From NCBI RefSeq assembly GCF_011764485.1, contig NZ_AP022848.1, forward strand, positions 1,640,001 to 1,704,000: a stretch of DNA of 64,000 nt. Direction: 5' to 3'. A program made the translations under genes and the position numbers. The DNA comes from Bosea sp. ANAM02. GTDB lineage: Bacteria; Pseudomonadota; Alphaproteobacteria; Rhizobiales; Beijerinckiaceae. Shown here piece after piece: positions 14,911-24,258 of this stretch. Positions within the stretch are counted from its first letter, which is position 1. The number at the start of each line of letters is the position of its first letter. A model generated the notes under the pieces. It was not told where the DNA came from. It made no database searches and saw only the letters and a program-made list of their open reading frames with translations.

Positions 14911-17040
14911 ATGACCGATGTGACGGCAGGACAGGGCAGAGGGTTCGCCGTTCCCGATCGCGGAGCGCTGGCCAAACTCTTCAACCGTCCCGACCTGTTC
15001 CTCGCGATCGGCGTCGTGGGCATCCTCGTCGTGCTCATCTTCCCGATGCCGGCGGTGCTGCTCGACCTGATGCTGGCCCTGTCCATCATCCTGTCGGTGC
15101 TGGTGCTGATGACCGCGCTCTTCATCGAGGAGCCGCTGGAGTTCTCCGCCTTCCCGACCGTGCTGCTGATCGTGACGATGTTCCGGCTGGCGCTGAACCT
15201 GGCCTCGACCCGCCTGATCCTCGCCCACGGCCACGAGGGAGCGTCTGCGGCCGGCCATGTCATCGAGGCCTTCGCCGGCTTCGTGATGAGCGGCAATTTC
15301 GTGATCGGCGTGATCGTCTTCACGATCCTGATCATCGTGAACTTCGTCGTCATCACCAAGGGTTCGGGCCGCATCGCCGAGGTCGCGGCCCGTTTCAGCC
15401 TCGATGCCATGCCCGGCAAGCAGATGGCGATCGACGCCGACCTGTCCGCCGGGCTGATCGACCAGGAGACGGCCAAGGTCCGCCGCCGGGCGCTGGAGGA
15501 CGAGTCCTCCTTCTTCGGTTCGATGGACGGCGCCTCGAAATTCGTCCGCGGCGATGCCATCGCCGGCCTGCTGATCACCTTCATCAACGTGCTCGGCGGC
15601 ATCATCATCGGCGTCGCGCAGCAGAGCCTGAGCTTCGGCCAGGCAGCGACGAACTACACCCAGCTCACGGTCGGTGACGGTCTCGTCAGCCAGATTCCGG
15701 CCCTGATTGTCTCGACCGCCGCCGGCCTGCTCGTCTCGAAGGCGGGTGTGCGCGGTGCGGCCGACAAGGCGCTCGGCAAGCAGCTCTCGGGCTATCCCAA
15801 GGCGCTCGGCATGTCGGCGGCGGTGATGCTGCTGATCGCGCTGCTGCCGGGCATCCCGATGCTGCCGTTCCTGCTTCTGGCGGCCGGCGCCGGCTTCCTG
15901 GCCCATCGCTTCGGCAAGGCGGCCAAGGAGCGCGAAGCGCAAGCGGGTGGGCTCGATCCGGCGCAGGACGGCGGCGCGGTCGCTGCCGACGGCACCGCGC
16001 GCGAGGAGACGCTGAACGACCTGCTCAAGATGGACGAGCTCAAGATCGAGATCGGCTACGGGCTGCTGCCGCTGGTCAATGCGCCGAGCGGTCAGGACCG
16101 GCTGACCGATCAGGTCCGGGCGCTGCGCCGGCAGCTCGCGGCCGAACTGGGCTTCGTCATGCCGGCGGTGCGCATCGTCGACAACGTCCAGCTCGAGGCG
16201 AACCACTATTTCATCAAGATCAAGGAGATCGATGCCGGGCAGGGCATCGTCTATGCCGGCCAGTACATGGCGATGGACCCGATGGGCGGCGCCGTGAACC
16301 TGCCGGGCCACAATGTGCTGGAGCCGACCTTCGGCCTGCCGGCGACCTGGATCGACGCAGCGCTGCAGGACGAGGCGCAGTTGCGCGGCTACACCGTGGT
16401 CGACGCCGCCACCGTGATCTCGACGCATCTCACCGAGGTGCTGAAATCGAACATGCCGGAGCTGCTCTCGCATTCCGAGGTGCAGAAGCTGCTGCGCGAA
16501 CTGCCGAAGGACCATGCCGATCTCGTCAAGGAGATCGTGCCGAGCCAGATCTCGACCACCGGCATCCAGCGCGTGCTCCAGCTCCTGCTCGCGGAGCGCA
16601 TCTCGATCCGCGACCTGCCGACGATCATCGAAGGGGTTGCCGAGGTTTCGGCGAGCGTGCGCAATCCGCGCGACATCGCCGAGCATGTCCGAGCCCGGCT
16701 CGCCCGCCAGATCTGCGCGCAGTTCTCGAACATGCAGGGCGTGCTGCCGATCATCACGCTCTCGCCGGCCTGGGAGAGCGTCTTCGCCGAGTCGATCATC
16801 GGCCAGGGCGAGGACCGCCATCTCGCGATGCAGCCGTCCCGCCTGCAGGAATTCGTGCATCACGTCCGCGACAAGTTCGAGGACGCGGCCCGCATCGGCG
16901 AGATGCCGGCGCTGGTGACCTCGGCCATGGCGCGGCCCTTCGCCCGCCAGATCATCGAGCGCTTCCGCCGCGAGACGCCGGTGCTGTCGCAAGCGGAAAT
17001 CCACCCGCGGGTGCGGCTCAAGACGGTCGGCAGCGTCTGA
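14911..17040 (+). CDS. flhA: Flagellar export gate protein FlhA
   Basis: 709 residues, normal length. The N-terminal 320 residues hold the multiple membrane segments, with the FHIPEP-family signature region around GRIAEVAARFSLDAMPGKQ and DADLSAGLID. The cytoplasmic half forms the export-gate ring that receives chaperone-substrate complexes and energises export. The gene stands alone: fliR and flhB, often downstream in relatives, are not in the window. A CtrA-type box lies upstream, and a palindromic repeat follows the stop. Confidence 0.97.
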   Translation: MTDVTAGQGRGFAVPDRGALAKLFNRPDLFLAIGVVGILVVLIFPMPAVLLDLMLALSIILSVLVLMTALFIEEPLEFSAFPTVLLIVTMFRLALNLASTRLILAHGHEGASAAGHVIEAFAGFVMSGNFVIGVIVFTILIIVNFVVITKGSGRIAEVAARFSLDAMPGKQMAIDADLSAGLIDQETAKVRRRALEDESSFFGSMDGASKFVRGDAIAGLLITFINVLGGIIIGVAQQSLSFGQAATNYTQLTVGDGLVSQIPALIVSTAAGLLVSKAGVRGAADKALGKQLSGYPKALGMSAAVMLLIALLPGIPMLPFLLLAAGAGFLAHRFGKAAKEREAQAGGLDPAQDGGAVAADGTAREETLNDLLKMDELKIEIGYGLLPLVNAPSGQDRLTDQVRALRRQLAAELGFVMPAVRIVDNVQLEANHYFIKIKEIDAGQGIVYAGQYMAMDPMGGAVNLPGHNVLEPTFGLPATWIDAALQDEAQLRGYTVVDAATVISTHLTEVLKSNMPELLSHSEVQKLLRELPKDHADLVKEIVPSQISTTGIQRVLQLLLAERISIRDLPTIIEGVAEVSASVRNPRDIAEHVRARLARQICAQFSNMQGVLPIITLSPAWESVFAESIIGQGEDRHLAMQPSRLQEFVHHVRDKFEDAARIGEMPALVTSAMARPFARQIIERFRRETPVLSQAEIHPRVRLKTVGSV

Positions 17041-17063
17041 GTGATTTCCAAAAGATCTCACGA

Positions 17064-17184
17064 GCCCTCATCCTGAGGAGCCATTCCCCTGGGAATGGCG
17101 TCTCGAAGGATGTTCCATGAGGCTCCCGAGTTAGCTGGAGCATCCTTCGAGACGCAGCCTCCGGCTGCTCCTCAGGATGGGGGC
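17064..17184. repeat. Palindromic intergenic repeat, GCCCTCATCC family, copy 1
   Basis: Begins GCCCTCATCCTGAGGAGC and ends with its near-inverse GCTCCTCAGGATGGGGGC. The inner arms CGTCTCGAAGGATG and CATCCTTCGAGACGC are inverse. A related 119-bp copy is at 62972-63090. Would form one long folded structure in RNA or DNA. Confidence 0.8.
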
Positions 17185-17283
17185 TTGAGGGAAGCTAGCA
17201 GGCTCCTGTGCCTCCGGTTTCCACGGCCCCCCGATGCCCGCCGTGCAATGGTCAGCGTCCTGGCCTGCGGCTAAGCGGAGAAG

Positions 17284-18171
17284 ATGTCCCGCAACGCCGC
17301 CCTCTTCGCCGTGATGTGCCTCGTCTGGGGCCTGACCTGGCTGCCGGTGAAGGTCGGCTCGATGCATGTCCCGCCGGTCTTCCTGGCGGCGGCGCGGTTC
17401 TCGATCGCCGGCCTGCTGATGCTGCTCTGGGCCGGACGCGACGCGCCCAGGGTGCCCGGCGGGGCCTGGCCCCGCCTGATCGGCACGGCGCTCCTGCTCA
17501 ACACCGTCAACTACGCCTTGCTGTTCTGGGGCACCAAGCATGCCCCGAGCGGGCTCGCGGCCATCGTCAATTTCGCGACGATCCCGATCTACACGCTGCT
17601 GGCCAGCCGCGTGATCGAGGGCGCGCGGATCGATAGCCGCAAGCTCGCGGCGATCGCACTCGGCACTGTCGGGCTCTGCTTCCTGTTCGCGACCCGGGCC
17701 ATGGGCGGGCTCTCGGCCGCCCATGGCGATCCGCTGGAGGCGCTGGGGCTCGCAGCCGTCGCGGCCGGAACCCTGTTCTACTGCGTCGGCGCCGTGCTCT
17801 CGCGGCCGATCGCCGGGACGATGCCGACATTGACGCTCGCCGGCTGGCAGACGCTGATCGGCGGCCTCGGGCTGATCGTCGTCTCGCTTGCGCTGGAGCC
17901 GGTCGGCCTCGCCGATGTGGCGAGGCTCGCGCAATGGCCGGTGCTGCCGGCGCTGCTTTTCCTGATCATCGGCGGCTCGCTGATGGGCTTCACCATCTAC
18001 ATGCGGCTGCTGCGCGACTGGGGCGCCTTCCGGGCCGGGCTCTATGCATTCGTCAGCCCGGCCGTCGCGGTCGCGGTCGGCGTCGTCGCGCTGAGCGAGC
18101 CCTTCGGCTGGTCGGAAGCGATCGGCGCATTGCTCATGTTCGGCGCGGCGGCGATCGCGCTGAAGCGATAG
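17284..18171 (+). CDS. EamA-family (DMT) transporter
   Basis: 295 residues with about ten hydrophobic segments in two EamA repeats of similar size. The first starts AVMCLVWGLTWLPVKVG, and the second begins near residue 155. The final GWSEAIGALLMFGAAAIAL is typical. These inner-membrane proteins export amino acids or other metabolites; the substrate is not recognisable. It stands alone between two palindromic repeats. The ATG at 17284 follows GGAGAAG, which supports the start. Confidence 0.88.
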   Translation: MSRNAALFAVMCLVWGLTWLPVKVGSMHVPPVFLAAARFSIAGLLMLLWAGRDAPRVPGGAWPRLIGTALLLNTVNYALLFWGTKHAPSGLAAIVNFATIPIYTLLASRVIEGARIDSRKLAAIALGTVGLCFLFATRAMGGLSAAHGDPLEALGLAAVAAGTLFYCVGAVLSRPIAGTMPTLTLAGWQTLIGGLGLIVVSLALEPVGLADVARLAQWPVLPALLFLIIGGSLMGFTIYMRLLRDWGAFRAGLYAFVSPAVAVAVGVVALSEPFGWSEAIGALLMFGAAAIALKR

Positions 18172-18175
18172 AGGC

Positions 18176-18266
18176 GTCATTCTCGGGCTTGACCCGAGAA
18201 TCTCGATGAGGATAGGCGCCGGAGCCTCTTTGGTCAGGAGATGCTCGCCACAAGGGCGAGCATGAC
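18176..18266. repeat. 91-bp GTCAT/ATGAC palindromic element, variant form
   Basis: Starts GTCATTCTCGGG and ends GGGCGAGCATGAC. It has two terminal hairpins, ATTCTCGGG/CCCGAGAAT and ATGCTCGCC/GGGCGAGCAT. The right hairpin is the inverse of the left hairpin of the 91-bp copies at 25121, 52756 and 60696, so this is a mosaic member of the same family. Confidence 0.8.
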
Positions 18267-18274
18267 GGCCGCTT

Positions 18275-19312
18275 TCAGGGCGGCGGGGCGATGCGGGTGC
18301 TGCGCCTGAGCTGCGCCCGCTCGAAGGCGAGCACGATCGGCAGCGAGATCACCAGCGGCAGGATGAGATAGAACAGCCGCCAGATCAGCAGGGCGGCGAA
18401 GACGGCCGGGGCCGGCACGCCCGGCATCACCGCGAGGAAGACCGCTTCCATCACGCCGACGCCGCCGGGAACCTGGCTGAGCAGGCCGGCCGAGAACGAG
18501 AGCAGGAAGGCGCCGAGAACGATCAGGAAGCCGGGATTACCTTGCTCTGGCAGCGCGAAATAGATGATGCCGGCGGCACCGGCGAGTTCGAGCGGAGCCG
18601 CGAGATACTGACGGAAGACGATCGGCAGGCGCGGGTAGATGATCTCGAACGTGCCGATCCTCAGCGGCTTGAAGCGCAGCCAGGAGCCGATCGTGTACAG
18701 AGCGACGAAGGCGAGCATGCCGACGCCGATCAGCCGCGCCGTGTTGTCGGTGATCGCGAACCATGTCGACATGCGTTCGAGCGGATGCAGGATCTGCGGC
18801 TCGTAGAGCAGTACGAGCCCCATGAGAAAGATCGTGCCGAAGGCGAAGGTGAAGGAGCAGAGCGCGACCAGCACCGCGACTTCCGCCGCCGTCAGGCCCT
18901 TTGCCGTATAGGCGCGGTAGCGCACCATGCCGCCGGAGAAGACCGAGGCGCCGATATTGTGCGAGAGCGCATAGGTCACGAAGGAGCAGAGCGAGATATA
19001 GGGCCAGGAGATGCCCTTCTCCTTGCCGAGATGGATCAGGGCGATCCGGTCGTACCAGGCGAGCGCCGCATAGGCGACCAGCGTGGCCAGCGCCGCGTGC
19101 AGGAAGGCCTCAGGCGGGATCACCGCGATCTTGTCGCCGATCCGATGGGCAATGATCTTGATGCTCTGCCAGAGGCCGGCATTCTCCAGGACCGCCTCGA
19201 TCGCCGCATCCGAGCCGGCCTCGGTCTTCAGCTTGGCCCAGAGCAGCTCGACCGACCAGACGACCGCGACGAGCCCGATGACCGGCCAGAGATAGTCGAG
19301 ATAGCGTTTCAT
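18275..19312 (-). CDS. Lysylphosphatidylglycerol-synthase-type membrane protein (YbhN/UPF0104 family)
   Basis: 345 residues with about eight membrane segments. The motifs SHNIGASVFSGGMVRYRAY and LLSQVPGGVGVMEAVF are the flippase-domain signatures of MprF/AglD-type proteins. There is no catalytic GNAT-like aminoacyl transferase domain, so only the membrane part is present. Proteins of this type act in lipid translocation or as uncharacterised membrane proteins. It is transcribed alone, convergent with the EamA gene, with a 91-bp repeat just past its end. Confidence 0.85.
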   Translation of the reverse strand: MKRYLDYLWPVIGLVAVVWSVELLWAKLKTEAGSDAAIEAVLENAGLWQSIKIIAHRIGDKIAVIPPEAFLHAALATLVAYAALAWYDRIALIHLGKEKGISWPYISLCSFVTYALSHNIGASVFSGGMVRYRAYTAKGLTAAEVAVLVALCSFTFAFGTIFLMGLVLLYEPQILHPLERMSTWFAITDNTARLIGVGMLAFVALYTIGSWLRFKPLRIGTFEIIYPRLPIVFRQYLAAPLELAGAAGIIYFALPEQGNPGFLIVLGAFLLSFSAGLLSQVPGGVGVMEAVFLAVMPGVPAPAVFAALLIWRLFYLILPLVISLPIVLAFERAQLRRSTRIAPPP

Positions 19313-19551
19313 GAAAGGCCGCAGGCTCGGAACGATGGTGACGGATGGCTCACGTCGTCACCGCTGCGGCGCAAACCTTTCCCTCTCTGCCAGCGGGGAG
19401 GGACAAGGGCAAGCATTTGAGGATGCCCGTCCGCGCTGGCCGGGGACCGCAATGCCATGACGCGGGGCATGCGTCATCGTGCGGTGATCTTTCGCCCGCG
19501 ATCATGCCATGATCGCGGCAGATTCCCCGTGACCGTGCCGAACAGCCTTCG

Positions 19552-20166
19552 ATGTCCCAGAGCCTGACCATCACCCTGACCGGAACCACCGACCTGCCGC
19601 CCGGCAAGATCGCGACGATCGTGACGTCGCTGGAGATGTTCGAGCGGCCACCGCAGCGGCCCGATCCGGCCGGGACGGAAGGCTTCTCGCTCGACCCGAT
19701 CGGCCGTGCCGATGTCGAGCGCTATCTCGCCGTCTATCGCTTGCTCGGCGAGCGCTGGATGTGGTTCAGCCGCCTGACCAAGCCGCGTACGGAGATCGAG
19801 GCGATTCTCGCCGACCCGTCGGTCGAGCTCCATGCCGTTCGCTTCGCAGGGCGCGATGTCGGCCTGCTCGAGCTGGATTTCCGGGTGCCGGGGGAGGGCG
19901 AGCTTGCCTTCTTCGGGCTGGACGAGCCCGTGGTCGGCAAGGGCGCCGGCCGCTGGCTGATGAACCGGGCGCTCGCGCTGGCCTGGGCCAAGCCGATCGC
20001 GCGCTTCTGGGTGCATACCTGCACGCTCGACCACCCGGCCGCGCTGGCCTTCTACCAGCGCTCGGGCTTCACGGTGTTCAAGCGCGGGGTCGAGGTCGAC
20101 GACGATCCGCGCCTCACCGGCAAGCTGCGGCGCGACTCCGTCGAGCACCACCCCGTCATCGCATGA
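19552..20166 (+). CDS. GNAT-family N-acetyltransferase
   Basis: 204 residues. The acetyl-CoA loop is seen as GLDEPVVGKGAGRWL (about residues 121-135), followed by the family's HTCTLDHPAALAFYQRSGF, which places it among the small-substrate acetyltransferases. The N-terminal 40 residues are extra. The target amine is unknown. A strong hairpin directly after the stop separates it from the convergent fliJ. Confidence 0.85.
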   Translation: MSQSLTITLTGTTDLPPGKIATIVTSLEMFERPPQRPDPAGTEGFSLDPIGRADVERYLAVYRLLGERWMWFSRLTKPRTEIEAILADPSVELHAVRFAGRDVGLLELDFRVPGEGELAFFGLDEPVVGKGAGRWLMNRALALAWAKPIARFWVHTCTLDHPAALAFYQRSGFTVFKRGVEVDDDPRLTGKLRRDSVEHHPVIA

Positions 20167-20199
20167 AAAGGGGCGGCGCCCGGAAGGACGCCGCCCTTT
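20166..20199. terminator. Bidirectional terminator between the GNAT gene and fliJ
   Basis: AAAGGGGCGGCG pairs with CGCCGCCCTTT with one bulged G and a loop of about 9 bases. A-rich and T-rich ends flank the stem, so it could stop both converging transcripts. Confidence 0.75.
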
Positions 20200-20220
20200 G
20201 TCTGAACTCCGATCGCGATC

Positions 20221-20625
20221 TCAGGCGCGGGACCGCAGCCCGATCGCGTCCATGGTGGCCTGGTCGCGGGCGGCTTCCGCCGCACGCTCCGAGGCGCGCT
20301 CGCGGTCGTCGAGAATCTCGACCTTCTTCATGTCCTCGAAGGCTTCCTGCAATTCGGCCTTGGCCTCGTCGAGCTGGCCCTTCAGGTTGTCGGCGGACTG
20401 GCGCAGGTTGTCGCGACGGCCAAGCGCGGCCTTGGCATAGGTCGGATAGGCGAAATGGGCGGGGTCCGCGATGCCGGCGCGGGATTCCTCGGCCTGGATT
20501 TCGCGATCGAGATCGCTCGCCATCCGATGAAAATCGGCGATCATCATCTCGATCTGGCTTACCCGGCGACGTTTCTCGTCGACCTGGAAGCGCTTGAGCC
20601 GAAGAAGCGTCTCTCGCGACTTCAT
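20221..20625 (-). CDS. fliJ: Flagellar export chaperone FliJ
   Basis: 134 residues, almost entirely helical and charged, with the FliJ start MKSRETLLRLKRFQVDEKRR and a heptad coiled coil to about residue 115. FliJ links FliI to FlhA and helps recycle export chaperones. It is normally right behind fliI. Here fliI (22478-23824) lies 1.9 kb upstream on the same strand, separated by an MFS gene and a DUF1304 gene. The start ATG 20625 is preceded by GGAG. Confidence 0.85.
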   Translation of the reverse strand: MKSRETLLRLKRFQVDEKRRRVSQIEMMIADFHRMASDLDREIQAEESRAGIADPAHFAYPTYAKAALGRRDNLRQSADNLKGQLDEAKAELQEAFEDMKKVEILDDRERASERAAEAARDQATMDAIGLRSRA

Positions 20626-20861
20626 GTCGTTTTCAACTCCTGATTACGCATCGGCGCTGCCGACCCCTCGGCGCACGCCAGAACTCGATCCGCGAGACGA
20701 GGAGCAACATGGCGCAAGGAGGTTGACCTTTCCTTACCGGAACGGGCTGCCTTTGACGCATGATCCGCCCGCGTTCCGGCTCCTGCCGCCGGCTGTCGGG
20801 ATGATCTAGTGAGACAGGAAGCACGGCCGACCGGCCGCTTTGCTTCCGCGGATATCCCGTC

Positions 20862-22079
20862 TTGGCTGCCTCTTCTCGTTTCGGCGGGCACGGCCCCCTG
20901 CTTCTCGGCCTGGCTATGACCCGCATCATCGGCTGGGGCTCGACCTTCTATTCACCTTCGGTCCTGGTCGGCGCGCTCGATCGCGAGATCGGGCTCAATG
21001 CCGAGATCGTCTTCGGCGGCATCACCATTCTGCTGATCACCGGCGCGCTGGTGGCGCCCGCGATCGGGCGCATCCTCGACCGCGAGGGCACACGTCGCTC
21101 GATGTGCATCGGCGCGCTGATCTGCGCGCTCGGGCTCGGCGTGCTGTCGCTGGCGCAGGGGCCTGTCAGCTATCTCGCGAGCTGGTTCGTGATCGGGCTC
21201 GGCCACGCGATGTCGCTCGCCAATACCGGCAATGTCACGATCTCTCAGCTCATGGGTGACAGGACGCGGCGCGTGATCGGCCTGATGATGCTGGTCACGG
21301 GGCTCGCCTCCAGCGTGTTCTGGCCTTTGACCGCCGCCTTGATGAACGCTTTCGGCTGGCGGATGACAGTGCTCGTCTTCGCGGCAATGCAGATCGTGAT
21401 CGTGCTGCCGATCTATGCGGCGATCCCGCGCTACCGCCGCGCGCCCGTCGCGGCTGCCGCATCGGCAACCGCTCCGGAGGCTGCTTCTGCAGGCGAACAT
21501 GGCAGCGTGCCGGCACATGCGCGACGGGCGGCGTTCTGGCTGGTGGCGCTCGCCTTTTCCGCCAGCGGGCTCGTTTCCTGGGGATTGCCGCTGCACCTGA
21601 TCGGCCTGTTCCAGCAGGCCGGTCTGACCCAGACCGAGGCGGTCTGGGTCACGACGCTGAGTGGTCCCGCCACGCTCGCTGCGCGCGCCATCGATGCGAC
21701 CCTGGGCGAGCGATTGCCGGCCGAGAAGGTCGCGCTATTCGGCCTGCTGCTGGGGCCGGTGCTCTGCCTGACGTTGCCCTTCGTGACGATGACGACCACG
21801 GCCGCGGCGATCTTCATCGTGCTGTTCAGCGCGGCGCTCGGCGTGATCTCGATCGCGCGTGCGACGCTGCCGCTGGCCCTGTTCGGGCGCAACGGCTTCG
21901 CGACGATGCTCGGCAAGCTCACCGTGCCGCAGAACATGACTTTCGCCGCCGCGCCGCTGCTCTTCGCGGTGATGGTCGAGCGCCTCGGCGCCAGCCCGAC
22001 GCTGATGACCTCTGCCGCCATCCAAGCCGTCGGCTTCGCCGCGATGTTCGCGCTGGTGCGGATGGTGGCGCGGGGCTGA
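20862..22079 (+). CDS. MFS transporter
   Basis: 405 residues, about twelve membrane segments. It opens GPLLLGLAMTRIIGWGSTFY and has a charged loop PAIGRILDREGTRRS where the MFS loop 2-3 motif lies. The central loop (about 195-220) is Ala-rich. It probably exports or imports a small molecule; the substrate is unknown. I use TTG 20862 because the next ATG (20916) would cut into the first membrane segment, but no clear ribosome site marks either. It is inserted between fliJ and fliI on the opposite strand. Confidence 0.8.
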   Translation: MAASSRFGGHGPLLLGLAMTRIIGWGSTFYSPSVLVGALDREIGLNAEIVFGGITILLITGALVAPAIGRILDREGTRRSMCIGALICALGLGVLSLAQGPVSYLASWFVIGLGHAMSLANTGNVTISQLMGDRTRRVIGLMMLVTGLASSVFWPLTAALMNAFGWRMTVLVFAAMQIVIVLPIYAAIPRYRRAPVAAAASATAPEAASAGEHGSVPAHARRAAFWLVALAFSASGLVSWGLPLHLIGLFQQAGLTQTEAVWVTTLSGPATLAARAIDATLGERLPAEKVALFGLLLGPVLCLTLPFVTMTTTAAAIFIVLFSAALGVISIARATLPLALFGRNGFATMLGKLTVPQNMTFAAAPLLFAVMVERLGASPTLMTSAAIQAVGFAAMFALVRMVARG

Positions 22080-22086
22080 GGCCGGA

Positions 22087-22440
22087 TCAGATCCGGGCAA
22101 ACAGCGCCGCAATGGCGAGCGCGGCCGGCAGGGCCTGGATGTAGAGGATCTTGCGGCTGGCGGTCGCCGCACCGAACAGCCCGGCGACGAGCACGCAGGC
22201 CAGGAAGAACAGCTTGATCGAAAAACCTTCCGGGCCGAGCCAGAGCCCCCAGGCGAGGCCGGCGACGAGGAAGCCGTTATAGAGCCCTTGATTGGCGGCG
22301 AGGACCTTCGAACGGGCGGCGAATTCAGGCGTGAGGCCGAAGGCCTTGTGGCCGCGCGGCGTGTCCCACCAGAGCATCTCCAGGAGGACGATATAGACGT
22401 GGATCAGGGCGACGAGGCCGGTCAGAAGGGATGCGATCAT
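22087..22440 (-). CDS. DUF1304 family membrane protein
   Basis: 117 residues with four membrane segments. MIASLLTGLVALIHVYIVLLEM and the conserved NQGLYNGFLVAGL match the DUF1304 pattern. The family has no known function. It is convergent with the MFS gene (8-bp gap) and 37 bp downstream of fliI, so it may ride on the fliI transcript. Confidence 0.87.
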   Translation of the reverse strand: MIASLLTGLVALIHVYIVLLEMLWWDTPRGHKAFGLTPEFAARSKVLAANQGLYNGFLVAGLAWGLWLGPEGFSIKLFFLACVLVAGLFGAATASRKILYIQALPAALAIAALFARI

Positions 22441-22477
22441 CGGGCGGACATCCTGCGGCGGGAGACTTGCAACGCCA

Positions 22478-23824
22478 TCACACCGTGCCGCTCATGATGG
22501 CGGCCAGGCGCGCGTAGCATTCATGGAGCGGGGTCGCGTCGTCCTTGGCCTGCTTGAGGAAGGCTTCGAGCGCTGGATGGAGGCGGATCGCCTCGTCGAC
22601 CTCGGCGGAGGCTCCCTGGCGATAGGCGCCGAGGCGAATCAGCTCCTCCATGTCGGCATAGGTCGCGAGCGTCGAGCGGGCCTTCTGCACGACCGGATAA
22701 TAGGCGGGGTCGCAGGAGCGCGGCATGGTGCGCGAGACCGATTTCAGGATGTTGACGGCCGGATAGCGGCCGCGCTCGGCGATCGAACGCTCCATCACGA
22801 TATGGCCGTCGAGGATGCCGCGCACCGCGTCGGCGACGGGCTCGTCATGGTCGCCGCCATCGACCAGCACGGTGAAGAGGCCGGTGATCGCGCCGTCGCC
22901 GGTGCCGGGCCCGGCCCTCTCGAGCAGGCGCGGCAATTCGGCGAAGACGGTCGGCGTATAGCCCTTGGTGGTCGGTGGCTCGCCCGCGGCCAATCCGATC
23001 TCGCGCATCGCCATGGCGAAACGCGTCACCGAATCCATCAGGCACATCACCTGCAGGCCGCGATCGCGGAAATATTCGGCCAGTGTCAGCGTGGTCAGGG
23101 CGGCCTGCTTGCGCATCAGCGCCGGCTCGTCCGAAGTCGCGACCACGACGATCGAACGGGCGAGACCCTGCGGACCGAGATCCTCCTGGAGAAATTCCTG
23201 GACCTCGCGGCCGCGTTCGCCGACGAGGCCGATGATGTTGACGTCGGCCTGGGCATAGCGGGCCAGCATCGAGAGCAGCACGGACTTGCCGACGCCGGAG
23301 CCGGCGAAGATGCCCATGCGCTGGCCGATGCAGCAGGTCAGGAAGGTGTTGAGCGCACGCACGCCGAGATCGAGCGGGCGCCCGACCCGGCGGCGCTTAT
23401 GGGCGTTCGGCGGGTCGTTGCGGTAGGCGAAGAGCGTATCGCCCTGCGGCAAGGGCGGGCCGCCATCGACCGGGCGGCCGAGCGCATCGACGACGCGGCC
23501 GAGCCAGGCCGGCGTGGGGCGCAGGCCCGGCTGGGCGCGGTCGACATGCACGGGGCAGCCGCGGCGAACGCCGTCGAGCCCGCCAAAGGGCATGACCAGC
23601 GCCTTGTCGCCGGAGAAACCGACGACCTCGCAGGGGACGCGCGTGCCCGGCGCGATCTCGATGCCGACCCGCCCGCCCAGGCTCATGGTTCCGATCGGCC
23701 CGGCGACCTCCACCAGCAGGCCGCGCACGCCGATGACGCGGCCGTAGATGGTCACGCCCTCGATCTGCTCGATGGCGGTGGCAAGGGCGGAGAGGCGGTC
23801 ATGGCCGTGCGAGGGGGAACTCAT
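22478..23824 (-). CDS. fliI: Flagellar type III export ATPase FliI
   Basis: 448 residues. Walker A is [14 protein letters not shown], Walker [16 protein letters not shown], and the characteristic [10 protein letters not shown] and [18 protein letters not shown] follow; the C-terminal region is complete. FliI hydrolyses ATP to release substrates from chaperones at the export gate. It is divergent from ctrA across 434 bp, with a CtrA-type box 100 bp upstream of its start. Its usual partner fliJ is displaced downstream. Confidence 0.97.
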   Translation of the reverse strand: MSSPSHGHDRLSALATAIEQIEGVTIYGRVIGVRGLLVEVAGPIGTMSLGGRVGIEIAPGTRVPCEVVGFSGDKALVMPFGGLDGVRRGCPVHVDRAQPGLRPTPAWLGRVVDALGRPVDGGPPLPQGDTLFAYRNDPPNAHKRRRVGRPLDLGVRALNTFLTCCIGQRMGIFAGSGVGKSVLLSMLARYAQADVNIIGLVGERGREVQEFLQEDLGPQGLARSIVVVATSDEPALMRKQAALTTLTLAEYFRDRGLQVMCLMDSVTRFAMAMREIGLAAGEPPTTKGYTPTVFAELPRLLERAGPGTGDGAITGLFTVLVDGGDHDEPVADAVRGILDGHIVMERSIAERGRYPAVNILKSVSRTMPRSCDPAYYPVVQKARSTLATYADMEELIRLGAYRQGASAEVDEAIRLHPALEAFLKQAKDDATPLHECYARLAAIMSGTV

Positions 23825-23923
23825 CGGGATATGTCGAGGTTATCGGTCAAATGGAGATCAGGGCTATCGGCTGGCGGGACCCCTGTGGATGATTTGGTAA
23901 GGGTTCCTAACAAATTGCGCTCA

Positions 23924-23951
23924 TTTACCAGCTGTTAAGCTCTGTGGTTAA
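23924..23951. promoter_or_regulatory. CtrA-type box in the fliI-ctrA divergent region
   Basis: TTTA-N7-TTAA at 23924-23938 matches the CtrA box with one mismatch, and another TTAA lies at 23948-23951. The site is 100 bp upstream of fliI and 320 bp upstream of ctrA, so fliI is the likelier target. Confidence 0.6.
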
Positions 23952-24066
23952 GACTGCAGATCGAGGCTGCCGCGTGTCGCAGGGCCATTATCGCCCTGTT
24001 TCCCGAAGCTGGCCTCCGCGAAAGGCGCTTTCGCGGCCGGGAAGTTCAGCGATCCGTGTCAAATTC

Positions 24067-24136
24067 GACTCACCTCGACAAGGATCGTTCACTTTCTCCG
24101 AGGAAGCGCTTGCGCTCGGGAATCACGGTTTGTTAA
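24067..24136 (+). promoter_or_regulatory. ctrA promoter region with two GANTC sites and a CtrA half-site
   Basis: GACTC at 24067-24071 and GAATC at 24120-24124 are GANTC sites, and GTTAACC with TTAA at 24133-24136 follows within nine bases. In Caulobacter a GANTC site in ctrA promoter P1 ties its firing to replication-fork passage through CcrM methylation, and CtrA feeds back on the promoter. The rest of the 434-bp gap shows no gene. Confidence 0.6.
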
Positions 24137-24258
24137 CCATTTCCCCGTAGCGTGTCGCGTGGCGTTTCATTGGGCAAGTGCGTCGTCGCCCAGGGCCGAA
24201 CGGTCCGGGTGGAAACAACGGTCAAACCTGCCCTGCGGGCGAAATTGGGGACGTGGAC

